Origin: an uncultured Clostridia bacterium
GTDB taxonomy: Bacteria > Bacillota > Clostridia > Christensenellales > Borkfalkiaceae
Direction of reading: 5' to 3'
Assembly (NCBI GenBank): GCA_949878885.1
Contig: CATLBN010000008.1
Coordinates: forward strand, 1 to 64,000
DNA length: 64,000 nt
The notes under the pieces were generated by a model, which was not told where the DNA came from, did not search any database, and saw nothing but the letters and a program-made list of their open reading frames with translations. Made by a program: the position numbers and the translations under genes. Below, piece after piece: positions 7,633 through 15,077 of the stretch. The stretch's first letter is position 1. Each line of letters starts with the position of its first letter.

Positions 7633-8337
7633 ATGTTTTTTGATTTATTAAGCCTGCTATTCGGAAAAATTTTCTTTTTTACCGGTATGGTGCAAAGCGG
7701 CGGCACGTTTCCAAAACCGCTTTCGCCGGAAGAAGAAAAAAAATATTTGGAATTGGCCCGCAACGGCGATAAGCAGGCTAAAGAAATTTTAATAAAACAC
7801 AATATGCGCCTTGTAGCGCACATAGTAAAAAAATATACGGGCGCGGCGGAAACCGACGACTTGATTTCAGTTGGTTCTATAGGTCTTATAAAAGCCATTA
7901 ACACATATAGAGAGGGCAAGGGAACACAGCTTGCAACGTACACGGCGCGATGTATAGAAAACGAAATTTTAATGCTTTTACGCGCCGGTAAAAAACATAA
8001 AAATACAGTTTCTATAACCGACCCGGTGGGTACCGACAAAGACGGAAACGAATTAACGCTTATAGACCTTCTTTCCGAAAAAGAAGACAGCGTATTTGCA
8101 CATGTGGAGAAATCCATTCAGCGCGAAAAGTTTGTTGCTATGCTTAAAACGTTTTTAACGGAGCGCGAATTCAGTATTCTTTCTATGCGTTACGGTTTGG
8201 TGGACGGCGTTGCTCTGCCGCAGCGCGAAGTAGCGCAAAAGCTTGGAATTTCGCGTTCTTACATATCCAGAATAGAAAAACGCGCAATAGAAAAATCACG
8301 GCGCAATCTTGATAAAGACGACTTTTTTACCGATTAA
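7633..8337 (+). CDS. sigK: RNA polymerase sporulation sigma factor SigK
   Basis: The product is 234 residues. Region 2 contains NMRLVAHIVKKY and DLISVGSIGLIKAINTY with ATYTARCIENEIL, and region 4.2 ends with QREVAQKLGISRSYISRIEKRA. These match SigK/SigE of endospore formers. The N-terminal 20 or so residues are hydrophobic (MFFDLLSLLFGKIFFFTG) before the FPKPLSPEEE start of the mature protein, as in Bacillus pro-SigK, where SpoIVFB removes the pro-sequence. The gene is intact, not split by a skin-type element. AGGAGAG lies before the ATG. SigK directs late mother-cell genes (coat and cortex). This indicates a spore-forming ancestry. Confidence 0.85.
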   Translation: MFFDLLSLLFGKIFFFTGMVQSGGTFPKPLSPEEEKKYLELARNGDKQAKEILIKHNMRLVAHIVKKYTGAAETDDLISVGSIGLIKAINTYREGKGTQLATYTARCIENEILMLLRAGKKHKNTVSITDPVGTDKDGNELTLIDLLSEKEDSVFAHVEKSIQREKFVAMLKTFLTEREFSILSMRYGLVDGVALPQREVAQKLGISRSYISRIEKRAIEKSRRNLDKDDFFTD

Positions 8338-8366
8338 AATTAATTGCCGTAAATTAATAGATAGGC

Positions 8367-8395
8367 TTGACAACGTTTTAATATTTTGATATATT
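8367..8395 (+). promoter_or_regulatory. Promoter of the tyrS leader
   Basis: Perfect TTGACA (8367-8372), 17-base spacer, TATATT (8390-8395). The expected start (+7 from the -10 end) is 8402, which is the A of the leader peptide ATG. Confidence 0.7.
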
Positions 8396-8401
8396 GTGTG
8401 T

Positions 8402-8494
8402 ATGAAAAATTTTGCTTTACAAAACGGTTTATATTACGCGTATTCGTATTGCTATTGCGGCAATACTGTATTTGCTTGGGTTAAAACCGTATAA
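8402..8494 (+). CDS. Tyr-rich leader peptide for tyrS attenuation (predicted)
   Basis: A 30-residue frame precedes tyrS. Residues 11-18 read YYAYSYCY: five tyrosines in eight codons (codons at 8432, 8435, 8441, 8447, 8453). There is no Shine-Dalgarno, but the promoter places the transcript start at the ATG itself, so translation would be leaderless. The stop codon (8492-8494) sits in a segment that can pair with the terminator stem. This is the arrangement of amino-acid leader peptides such as those of trp and his operons. It is an inference from codon content, position and RNA geometry. Confidence 0.55.
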   Translation: MKNFALQNGLYYAYSYCYCGNTVFAWVKTV

Positions 8495-8518
8495 AAGCGT
8501 AATAAAATTGTGCGCGCG

Positions 8519-8550
8519 GCGGTTTATCCACGGATAAACCGCTTTTTTAT
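8519..8550 (+). terminator. Attenuator terminator before tyrS
   Basis: GCGGTTTATC (8519-8528) pairs with GATAAACCGC (8533-8542), loop CACG, followed by TTTTTT. It is located between the leader ORF and tyrS. Segment CGGTTT (8520-8525) can instead pair with AAACCG (8484-8489) near the leader stop codon, and that segment can pair with ACGGTTT (8424-8430) inside the leader ORF: a 1-2-3-4 attenuation set. Confidence 0.7.
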
Positions 8551-8578
8551 TGCAAATTTTTTTATTTTGTGTTAAAAT
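8550..8578 (+). promoter_or_regulatory. Possible second promoter directly before tyrS
   Basis: TTGCAA (8550-8555), 17-base spacer, TAAAAT (8573-8578). A start near 8585 would give a 13-nt leader beginning at the GAGGT ribosome binding site and would bypass the attenuator. In such AT-rich sequence it could be fortuitous. Confidence 0.4.
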
Positions 8579-8597
8579 TTTTTTCGAGGTAAAATAA

Positions 8598-9788
8598 ATG
8601 GCTAACGTAATGGATACCCTCCGTGCGAGGGGCTTTATAAAACAAACGGTTTACGAAGAAGACTTGTACAAGCTGCTTGACAGCGGCAGCGTAACGTTTT
8701 ATACGGGATTCGACCCTACTGCAGACAGCTTGCATATAGGGCATTTTATGCAGCTTGTAGCAATAAAGCATATGCAGGATGCAGGGCACCGCCCCATAAT
8801 TTTAATAGGCGGCGGCACGGCTTTGATTGGCGACCCTACCGGTAAAACGGATATGCGCAAAATGATGACAAAGGAAACTGTTGATTATCATATAGAATGT
8901 TTTAAAAAGCAGATGTCAAAGTTTATCCGTTTCGAAGGTGAAAATGCGGCGATTATAGTAAACAACGCTGATTGGCTTTGGAATTTAAACTATATGGATT
9001 TTATCCGTGATATAGGCGTGCATTTTTCGGTTAACGAAATGCTCCGCGCAAAGTGCTTTGAAACCAGGCTTGAACGCGGACTTTCGTTTTTGGAATTCAA
9101 CTATATGCTAATGCAGGGCTACGACTTTTTGGAGCTTTACAAAAAGTACGGCTGTATGCTTGAATTGGGCGGCGACGACCAATGGTCCAATATTCTTGCA
9201 GGCGCAAATTTAATTAGGGTAAAAGAGAAAAAACCCGCTTATGCAATGACGTTTACGTTGCTTACTACAAGCGAAGGCAAAAAAATGGGTAAAACCGAAA
9301 AGGGCGCTGTTTGGCTTGACGAAAGCAAGACTTCTCCTTACGAATTTTACCAGTATTGGCGCAATACTGCCGACAGCGACGTGGAAAAGTTTTTAAATCT
9401 TTTAACGTTTTTACCGCTTGAAAAAATTGCCGAACTCGTTAAGTATTCTGACGAGCGTATTAATGCGGCAAAGGAAGTGCTTGCATTTGAACTTACAAAA
9501 CTTGTTCACGGCGAAGACAAAGCTTTAAAAGCGCAAAGCCAGGCGCGCGCTGCATTCGGCGGTAACGGAGATATGCCCGAAATTGTAATTGAAAATAAGG
9601 CTTCAACCATAATTTCGGTTTTGGTAGAAGCAGGCATTTGTTCGTCCAACGGCGAAGCGCGCAGACTTATTCAGCAGGGCGGCGTTTCTATTAACGAATT
9701 AAAAGTTACCGATATTAACGCTTTGGTAAATGACGGGGATACTATTCACAAGGGTAAAAAAGTACACGTTAAAGTAAAATTCAGCTAA
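8598..9788 (+). CDS. tyrS: Tyrosyl-tRNA synthetase
   Basis: The 396-residue class I synthetase charges tRNA-Tyr. The HIGH signature appears as HIGH in [11 protein letters not shown] (about residues 47-50), the KMSKS loop as [10 protein letters not shown] (about residue 231), and the C-terminus is an S4-like RNA-binding domain ([15 protein letters not shown]). Length and order fit the bacterial enzyme lacking an extra domain. GAGGT lies 7 bases before the ATG. The upstream region holds a Tyr-rich leader ORF and terminator instead of a recognisable T-box, the usual clostridial control. Confidence 0.93.
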   Translation: MANVMDTLRARGFIKQTVYEEDLYKLLDSGSVTFYTGFDPTADSLHIGHFMQLVAIKHMQDAGHRPIILIGGGTALIGDPTGKTDMRKMMTKETVDYHIECFKKQMSKFIRFEGENAAIIVNNADWLWNLNYMDFIRDIGVHFSVNEMLRAKCFETRLERGLSFLEFNYMLMQGYDFLELYKKYGCMLELGGDDQWSNILAGANLIRVKEKKPAYAMTFTLLTTSEGKKMGKTEKGAVWLDESKTSPYEFYQYWRNTADSDVEKFLNLLTFLPLEKIAELVKYSDERINAAKEVLAFELTKLVHGEDKALKAQSQARAAFGGNGDMPEIVIENKASTIISVLVEAGICSSNGEARRLIQQGGVSINELKVTDINALVNDGDTIHKGKKVHVKVKFS

Positions 9789-9814
9789 TTGCAGCTTTGC
9801 GTAAAAAGGCGGAT

Positions 9815-10444
9815 ATGGAAAATTATCTTTCGGTTAAAGGGCAAACCGTATCCGAAAAAGTTATAGAAAAATCACGTTTTATAACTTGTATACGGCACGT
9901 TGAAAGCGAGTTGGAAGCAAAAGCTTTTATTGCGGAAATTTCTTCACAGCATCAGTTTGCAACGCATAATTGCTACGCTTGTATATGTGATAATTTAGGC
10001 AACTGTCTGCGCTTTTCCGACGACGGAGAACCTCAGGGTACTGCGGGTATGCCTATGTTGGAAGTGCTTAAAAACAATAAGCTTTATCAAGTAGCGGTTG
10101 TTGTAACGCGTTATTTCGGCGGAATAAAGCTTGGCGCAGGCGGACTTGTGCGCGCTTATTCGGGATGCGTAGCACAAGCGGTGTCGGAAGCGGAAAAGGT
10201 TTTATATCAAAATTGCGTAGAAAGCCTGTATTCGCTTGATTACGCTTCTGCAGACGCGGCCGCAAGGTATTTTTCGGAAAGCGGTGCAAACGTTTTGCAA
10301 ACGCAGTATTTAAACGAAGTAACGTTTAGAGTTGCGGTAAAAAGCGCCGCTGTTCAAGACTTTGAAAAAGAACTTAAAAACCGACTTAACGGCAAGGTTA
10401 AAATAGAAAAACTTAAAGAATACTTTTTTCCGTTCAAAATATAA
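9815..10444 (+). CDS. yigZ: YigZ/IMPACT-family protein
   Basis: The product is 209 residues starting at the ATG at 9815; the frame is open from an upstream TTG at 9797. AAGGCGG precedes the ATG. The family signature is clear: H-N-C-Y-A, RFSDDGEPQGTAGMPM and VVVTRYFGGIKLGAGGLVRAY. The C-terminal part matches the ferredoxin-like domain of the family. YigZ proteins are related to eukaryotic IMPACT and bind nucleic acid or ribosome-associated partners; the exact bacterial role is unsettled. It lies 26 bases after tyrS and is probably co-transcribed. Confidence 0.85.
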   Translation: MENYLSVKGQTVSEKVIEKSRFITCIRHVESELEAKAFIAEISSQHQFATHNCYACICDNLGNCLRFSDDGEPQGTAGMPMLEVLKNNKLYQVAVVVTRYFGGIKLGAGGLVRAYSGCVAQAVSEAEKVLYQNCVESLYSLDYASADAAARYFSESGANVLQTQYLNEVTFRVAVKSAAVQDFEKELKNRLNGKVKIEKLKEYFFPFKI

Positions 10445-10480
10445 AAAGTCGAAGCGCGCAGTAAAAAAACAAGCGCGGCA

Positions 10481-10509
10481 TTGACTTTTTTTTATTGCGG
10501 TGGTAAAAT
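10481..10509 (+). promoter_or_regulatory. recX promoter (leaderless start)
   Basis: TTGACT (10481-10486), 17-base spacer, TAAAAT (10504-10509). The predicted +1 is 10516, exactly the A of the recX ATG. No Shine-Dalgarno is present. Confidence 0.65.
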
Positions 10510-10515
10510 TTCAAT

Positions 10516-11130
10516 ATGTCTGAAATTACTTCTATAGAACCTCAAATTAAAGATAAATCGCGGTGTAACATTTATGTGGACGGCAGATTTTATTGCGGTA
10601 TAAAGCTTGAAGTCGCCGTTAAATACCATTTGAAAGCGGGAATGCGCGTAGATAAAGCCGAGCTTGATAAAATACAGCTTGAAACAGAAAAAAGTCAAGC
10701 TTTGGACAAGGCTCTGACGCATATGTCGGCTACTATGAAAACAAAAAAACAAATCCGTGATTTTCTCTTGAAAAAAGGATATGTAGAAGCCGTTATAAAT
10801 TATGTTTTGGAACGGCTTGAATATTATAAGCTTATAGACGACGCCGCCTACTGCAGGGCTTACGTAAACAGTGTTAAAGGTAAGGGGAAGCGTGCTTTGG
10901 AAGCGGATTTAATAAAACGCGGCGCAGATAAGCGCGTAATTGAGGAAGTGCTTGAAGAAACGGTAGAGGACGAAGACGAAGCTTTTGCGATTTTATCTAA
11001 GTATTTGCGCGGAAAAACGGTTGATAAACAAACAATGTATAAAGGTTTTAAATATCTCTTGTCTAAGGGATACGGTTACGATACCGCCAAAGCCGCGTTG
11101 GAAAAGGCAGGCTGCGATGAGGATTATTAA
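10516..11130 (+). CDS. recX: Regulatory protein RecX
   Basis: The 204-residue protein is built of three-helix repeats. The recognisable stretch is MSATMKTKKQIRDFLLKKG (about residues 75-93), followed by a second repeat with LIDDAAYCRAYVNSVKGKG and a third near the C-terminus. RecX binds RecA filaments and limits recombination and SOS induction. An N-terminal extension of about 60 residues (DKSRCNIYVDGRFYCGIKLE) is typical of Firmicutes RecX. It overlaps birA by 14 bases. recA is not in the window. The promoter position predicts a leaderless mRNA. Confidence 0.85.
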   Translation: MSEITSIEPQIKDKSRCNIYVDGRFYCGIKLEVAVKYHLKAGMRVDKAELDKIQLETEKSQALDKALTHMSATMKTKKQIRDFLLKKGYVEAVINYVLERLEYYKLIDDAAYCRAYVNSVKGKGKRALEADLIKRGADKRVIEEVLEETVEDEDEAFAILSKYLRGKTVDKQTMYKGFKYLLSKGYGYDTAKAALEKAGCDEDY

Positions 11131-11797
11131 GCTTGAACAAGTATCTTCTACAAACGAATATATTAAAACGCTTAAAACCGACGAAGATGTAGCTGTAGTA
11201 GCAAAAATTCAAACGGATGGCAGAGGAACAAAAGGCAGAAGTTTCTGTTCGGAAAACGGCGGTCTTTATATTTCGGTTTTAAAAAATTACAAAGATTTTT
11301 CCGCAACAAACGCTTTTCAAATTATGATTAATTCCTGCGTTGCGGTGTGCCGCACTCTCGAAAGTTTAAATTTGACCCCCGTTATCCGTTGGCCAAACGA
11401 CGTGCTAGTATGCGGAAAAAAAATTTGCGGTACGCTTATTGAAAATACTTTCTGCGGCGGCAGAATTACCCGTTCCATAGTAGGAATTGGCATAAATATT
11501 TTTAATGAACTGCCTGCCGAACTTAAACCTATTGCAACAAGCGTATATATTCAAACCGGCAAAAAATTCGGTGTGTCAGGCGTTGCAAGTTTGCTTTTGA
11601 AAAATCTTGAAAACGACTGCGGCATAGACGAATATAAAAAATATATTAATTGGTTCGGCTGTACCGTTTCGGTTAAAACTTCAAACGGAGTATTTACGGC
11701 GGTGGCAAAAGACGTGTGCAACGACGGAAGATTGGTTGCGGAACAAAACGGAAAATCAGTGTATTTAAGTGCGGCGGAGGTATCTTTAAGACTGTAA
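11117..11797 (+). CDS. birA: Biotin--[acetyl-CoA carboxylase] ligase, catalytic domain only
   Basis: The 226-residue enzyme attaches biotin to biotin carboxyl carrier protein. It starts with the catalytic domain (MRIIKLEQVSSTNEYIK), has the biotin/ATP loop GRGTKGRSF (about residues 36-44), WPNDVLVCGKKICGTLIE, and the small C-terminal beta domain. It lacks the N-terminal DNA-binding helix-turn-helix of dual-function BirA, so it should not repress biotin genes. Start at ATG 11117 inside the end of recX; the downstream nnr starts on its stop codon (TAATG), so recX-birA-nnr form one operon. Confidence 0.88.
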   Translation: MRIIKLEQVSSTNEYIKTLKTDEDVAVVAKIQTDGRGTKGRSFCSENGGLYISVLKNYKDFSATNAFQIMINSCVAVCRTLESLNLTPVIRWPNDVLVCGKKICGTLIENTFCGGRITRSIVGIGINIFNELPAELKPIATSVYIQTGKKFGVSGVASLLLKNLENDCGIDEYKKYINWFGCTVSVKTSNGVFTAVAKDVCNDGRLVAEQNGKSVYLSAAEVSLRL

Positions 11798-13269
11798 TGG
11801 ATTATGCTTTATCTAACGCGGAAATGCGCGAAGCCGATAAGTTTACAATCGATAGTTGCGGCATATTAGGGGGGCAATTAATGCAAATTGCCGGAAACGT
11901 TTTGGCGGATGAAGCGGAAAAAGCCGCAAAGTTGTTAAAAGCCGATGAAATAACCGTTGTTTGCGGCATAGGCAACAACGGCGGCGACGGTTACGTTGCG
12001 GCAAAAATACTTTACGAACGCGGTTATTCTGTTTATATATTTGCGGTAAACGGCGAGCTGTCCCAAGAATGTAAGCTTGCAAAAGAACTATGCAAATGTC
12101 AATATACGCAGCATATACGGGGGGCAATCGTATTAGATTGCGTTTTCGGAACGGGACTTTGCCGTACGGTTACAAGCAAATACGCCTGTATTATAAAACA
12201 AATAAACGATAGCGGCGCGTACGTAATTTCCGCAGATATTCCAAGCGGACTTAACGGCGATAACGGCTTGGCTATGGGGTGCGCGGTTAAAGCTGATTTA
12301 ACGGTTGCAATAGGCGAGTACAAGCGCGGAATGTTTTTAAACGACGGCTTGGATTTATGCGGAAAAATTGTTAAAAAGGATATAGGCATAAAATTGCCGC
12401 GCAGCGATTATTTATATACAGTAGACGGCATACAGGCGGCTTCTTGCTTTCCCAAGCGATTGCGGAATACGCATAAGGGAAGTTACGGCACGGCAAATAT
12501 AATTGCGGGTTCGTCAAAGTATTTCGGCGCCGCAGCTTTGGCGGTAAATGCGGCGTTGCAATCAGGGTGCGGATTTGTTAAACTTACTTCAAATCAAAAC
12601 GTTATAAATGCTCTTGCGCCGAGTTTTCCGCAGGCAATCTATCTTGACGAGCCCGAGCTTTCCGCAAACTCTATTGCCGTTGGAATGGGAACGGGAATCG
12701 GTTTAAATTTATATAATATAATAAAAAGACTTTTAAAGGAGTATAGCGGAAACCTTATAATAGACGCCGACGGACTGAATACAATATCGGAGTTCGGAAC
12801 GGATATTTTAAAAAACAAAAGCTGTAACGTAATATTAACGCCGCATATAAAAGAATTTTCACGGCTTGCCGGGATTTCCGCGGAAGAAGTGTTGAACAAT
12901 CCCGTAGACGCCGCTATGTCGTTTGCCGAAAAATACGACGTAACTTTGGTGTTAAAGAGCGCTTCCACCGTAATTTGCAGCCGCGGCTCGGCGGCGTTGA
13001 ACATAAGCGGCAATTCTGCGCTTGCAAAGGGCGGCAGCGGCGATATTCTTTCTGGCTTTATGTGCGGAACGCTTGCAAGGGGCGTAAGTCCGTTCGAGGC
13101 TGCAAAAAGCGCGGCGTACGTTCTGGGCAAAGCCGCAGAAATTTCTTCGTCGCAAAAAACCGAGTATTGCGCAACGGCTTCCGATATTTTAAAAAATCTG
13201 CATATTGCAGTCAGACGCTTGACAGACAAAAATTTATCTGATAAAATTTCAAACGTTGAAAGGGAGTAG
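11797..13269 (+). CDS. nnr: Bifunctional NAD(P)H-hydrate epimerase / dehydratase
   Basis: The 490-residue fusion repairs damaged NAD(P)H hydrates. The N-terminal half (about 1-205) is the YjeF_N epimerase with GIGNNGGDGYVAAKILYERG and DCVFGTGL. The C-terminal half (about 220-480) is the ADP/ATP-dependent dehydratase of ribokinase fold with NSALAKGGSGDILSGF near residue 406. The ATG at 11797 overlaps the birA stop by one base. The fusion form is common in bacteria. In Firmicutes nnr often lies beside alr and mazEF; here mazF is two genes downstream. Its 3' end contains the promoter and first bases of the following riboswitch. Confidence 0.9.
   Translation: MDYALSNAEMREADKFTIDSCGILGGQLMQIAGNVLADEAEKAAKLLKADEITVVCGIGNNGGDGYVAAKILYERGYSVYIFAVNGELSQECKLAKELCKCQYTQHIRGAIVLDCVFGTGLCRTVTSKYACIIKQINDSGAYVISADIPSGLNGDNGLAMGCAVKADLTVAIGEYKRGMFLNDGLDLCGKIVKKDIGIKLPRSDYLYTVDGIQAASCFPKRLRNTHKGSYGTANIIAGSSKYFGAAALAVNAALQSGCGFVKLTSNQNVINALAPSFPQAIYLDEPELSANSIAVGMGTGIGLNLYNIIKRLLKEYSGNLIIDADGLNTISEFGTDILKNKSCNVILTPHIKEFSRLAGISAEEVLNNPVDAAMSFAEKYDVTLVLKSASTVICSRGSAALNISGNSALAKGGSGDILSGFMCGTLARGVSPFEAAKSAAYVLGKAAEISSSQKTEYCATASDILKNLHIAVRRLTDKNLSDKISNVERE
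13219..13247 (+). promoter_or_regulatory. Promoter for the riboswitch-antiporter transcript
   Basis: TTGACA (13219-13224), 17-base spacer, TAAAAT (13242-13247), inside the last codons of nnr. Predicted start near 13254, four bases before the riboswitch P1 stem. Confidence 0.7.
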
Positions 13270-13342
13270 TTACAAAGTTACGGCAACAATCCCCGATTTT
13301 ATATCGTGTCGTAACCCTTGAATTTTAAGGAACAAGACTTTC
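13258..13342 (+). ncRNA. yybP-ykoY (Mn2+-sensing) riboswitch
   Basis: The element opens with GAAAGGGAGTAG and closes with AACAAGACTTTC; GAAAG (13258-13262) and CTTTC (13338-13342) form P1. GGGAGUAG and the A-rich AAGAC on the 3' side are the two conserved metal-site loops of yybP-ykoY RNAs. The internal helices (GTTACGGCA with TGTCGTAAC, then CCTTGAATTTTAAGG) are in place. The known family senses Mn2+ and turns on Mn2+ efflux or homeostasis genes. Here it precedes a CaCA-type antiporter. A terminator stem shares the 3' P1 strand. Confidence 0.75.
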
Positions 13343-13377
13343 GGCTTAAATTATTTTAAGTCGGAGTCTTTTATTTT
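13334..13377 (+). terminator. Riboswitch expression-platform terminator
   Basis: AAGACTTTCGGCTTAA (13334-13349) pairs with TTAAGTCGGAGTCTT (13356-13370) with one bulge and two G-U pairs, then TTATTTTT. Bases 13334-13342 belong to both the aptamer 3' side and the terminator, so ligand binding should prevent termination (an ON switch). Confidence 0.75.
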
Positions 13378-13412
13378 TCTGTAAATAGCAAAACTTAATT
13401 AAGAGGTGTAAT

Positions 13413-14483
13413 ATGAACGTTGGAATGGCGGTGCTGTATGTTTTTTTACTGCTAATCGGCTTTGTACTATTGGTTAAAGGCGCGGATTTTTTTGTTGACG
13501 GAGCCGCGGGTATTGCAAAAAAACTTAAAGTTTCAAGTTTTATAATAGGCGTTACCGTTGTTGCGCTTGGAACCAGCGCGCCGGAAATGGCTGTTACGGT
13601 TATAAGCGCTCTCGGCGGCGAAAGCGGCATTATAGTCGGCAATATAACAGGCAGCAATATTATAAATATATTTTTGATTTTGGGTGTTTCCGCGCTTATA
13701 TGCAAGCTCCCTGTCGAAAAAACAACACGCTTTATCGACTTGCCGTTTCTGATTGTTACGGGAATTGTTTTTGTAATTTTCGGATTTTTCGGCGGAACGT
13801 TCGTATGGTGGGAAGGCTTAATTCTGCTGCTTTTATATTGTGCGTTTATGGCGTACAATATAGTTTTGGCAACCAAACAGAAAAAAGCGCAGTTGGAACA
13901 GGCAACCGCCGTTTCCGTAACCGATTCCGGTATCGACGGCGAACTTAACGTTCCTGCCGACTTTTTGGGCAAAATCAAATTTCATTACGAGGCTTTGCAA
14001 AACAAAGTTTGGTTTTTAATAATAATAACGGTAGTCGGATTGGGAATGGTTGTAGGCGGCGCTCAGCTTGTGGTAATGTCTGCAAAATATATAGCGGAAA
14101 CTGTTTTTAAAATTCCCACTGAAATAGTGGCGTTAACGGTGGTGGCTTTCGGAACGTCTTTACCTGAACTTGTAACTTCGGTATCGGCGGCGCGTAAAGG
14201 CGACGTGGGTATTGCAACCGGCAACATTATAGGCAGCAATATTGCAAATATTCTTTTAATCGGCGGCTTGGGTTCGGTTTGCTGCGGTTCCGCGGGTTTG
14301 CTGTTTACAACCGAAGGCTTTATAAGCGGTTTGGTTTCGCTGTTCGCTTCCGTGCTTATATTTGCCGCGTGCTGGGGCAAAAGCAAGTCTTTGGGTAAAA
14401 TTGCAGGCGTTGTAATGCTTTTGTGTCTTCTTGCATACTATGTTTTTATATTTCTTAATTTTTATATATTTAAGCTTTATTAA
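13413..14483 (+). CDS. CaCA-family cation antiporter, probably Mn2+-regulated
   Basis: This 356-residue membrane protein has about ten spans and the two inverted alpha-repeats of Na+/Ca2+ exchangers. The first has GTSAPEMAVTVISA and GNITGSNIINI, the second GTSLPELVTSVSA and GNIIGSNIANI, with the ion-coordinating Glu in each PE motif. The family (YrbG-like) exchanges Na+ or H+ for divalent cations. A central cytoplasmic loop of about 45 residues separates the halves. AAGAGGTG precedes the ATG. The upstream yybP-ykoY riboswitch suggests a role in manganese or calcium export in this organism. Confidence 0.87.
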   Translation: MNVGMAVLYVFLLLIGFVLLVKGADFFVDGAAGIAKKLKVSSFIIGVTVVALGTSAPEMAVTVISALGGESGIIVGNITGSNIINIFLILGVSALICKLPVEKTTRFIDLPFLIVTGIVFVIFGFFGGTFVWWEGLILLLLYCAFMAYNIVLATKQKKAQLEQATAVSVTDSGIDGELNVPADFLGKIKFHYEALQNKVWFLIIITVVGLGMVVGGAQLVVMSAKYIAETVFKIPTEIVALTVVAFGTSLPELVTSVSAARKGDVGIATGNIIGSNIANILLIGGLGSVCCGSAGLLFTTEGFISGLVSLFASVLIFAACWGKSKSLGKIAGVVMLLCLLAYYVFIFLNFYIFKLY

Positions 14484-14607
14484 TAAGTATAAACAGCGCG
14501 TATTCGGTCAAAAATAACTGTAAAAGCGGCAACGCATTTTTCAAGAGTGTCGTTGCCCCGTCGGCAGTACATATAATAAAATATCCCCTGCCGAACAAGA
14601 GGTAGAT

Positions 14608-14955
14608 ATGACGATTAAGCGCGGAGAACTTTATTATGCCGATTTATCGCCGGTGGTCGGCAGCGAACAGGGCGGTGTGCGTCCTGTGCTCGTTGTACAG
14701 AACGACGTAGGTAATAAGTATTCGCCCACGGTAATAGCGGCGGCGGTTACAAGTAAAATCAATAAAGCTAAATTGCCCACTCATATCGAGCTGCCTTCGT
14801 CGGCGTACGGTTTGCAAAAGGATTCGGTAATTCTTTTGGAGCAGATACGCACGCTTGACAAACGCAGGCTTAAAGAGCGTATAGGCGAATTGAACGAATT
14901 AACTATGAATAAAGTCGATAAAGCAATACTCATCAGTTTAGGTTTTACAAAATAA
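14608..14955 (+). CDS. mazF: MazF/PemK-family mRNA interferase (EndoA-like)
   Basis: The 115-residue product is typical for Firmicutes EndoA/Maz[21 protein letters not shown] at the N-terminus, RPVLVVQND, then a conserved T-S-K and an [13 protein letters not shown] core. These toxins cut single-stranded RNA at short motifs and are normally held by a MazE/EndoAI antitoxin encoded just upstream. No antitoxin gene lies in the 124 bases upstream or nearby. AAGAGG is before the ATG. In many Firmicutes the pair sits next to nnr and alr, and nnr is close here. Confidence 0.88.
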   Translation: MTIKRGELYYADLSPVVGSEQGGVRPVLVVQNDVGNKYSPTVIAAAVTSKINKAKLPTHIELPSSAYGLQKDSVILLEQIRTLDKRRLKERIGELNELTMNKVDKAILISLGFTK

Positions 14956-14982
14956 CGCAAAATACATTTTTTTTCATTAAAA

Positions 14983-15016
14983 CCTGCGCGGAAAATAATC
15001 CGCGCAGGCGTTTTTA
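14983..15016 (+). terminator. Rho-independent terminator after mazF
   Basis: CCTGCGCGGA (14983-14992) pairs perfectly with TCCGCGCAGG (14999-15008); TTTTT follows at 15011-15015. Confidence 0.85.
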
Positions 15017-15039
15017 ATTTTATTTTCACACGATGTTCA

Positions 15040-15068
15040 TTGACAAAACTATAAAAAATATGTAAAAT
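15040..15068 (+). promoter_or_regulatory. lspA promoter (near-leaderless)
   Basis: TTGACA (15040-15045), 17-base spacer, TAAAAT (15063-15068). Predicted +1 is near 15075, three bases before the ATG. No Shine-Dalgarno. Confidence 0.6.
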
Positions 15069-15077
15069 AAAAAAGTA

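Noticed and set aside
8341..8597. T-box riboswitch upstream of tyrS
   Set aside because: Position and terminator fit, but there is no AGGGTGGNACCGCG-like T-box bulge and the leader is short. A Tyr-rich ORF explains the terminator better.
12639..13229. 196-codon minus-strand ORF inside nnr
   Set aside because: Shadow of a gene with clear NnrE/NnrD motifs; Ser/Pro/Phe-rich composition and no start signals.
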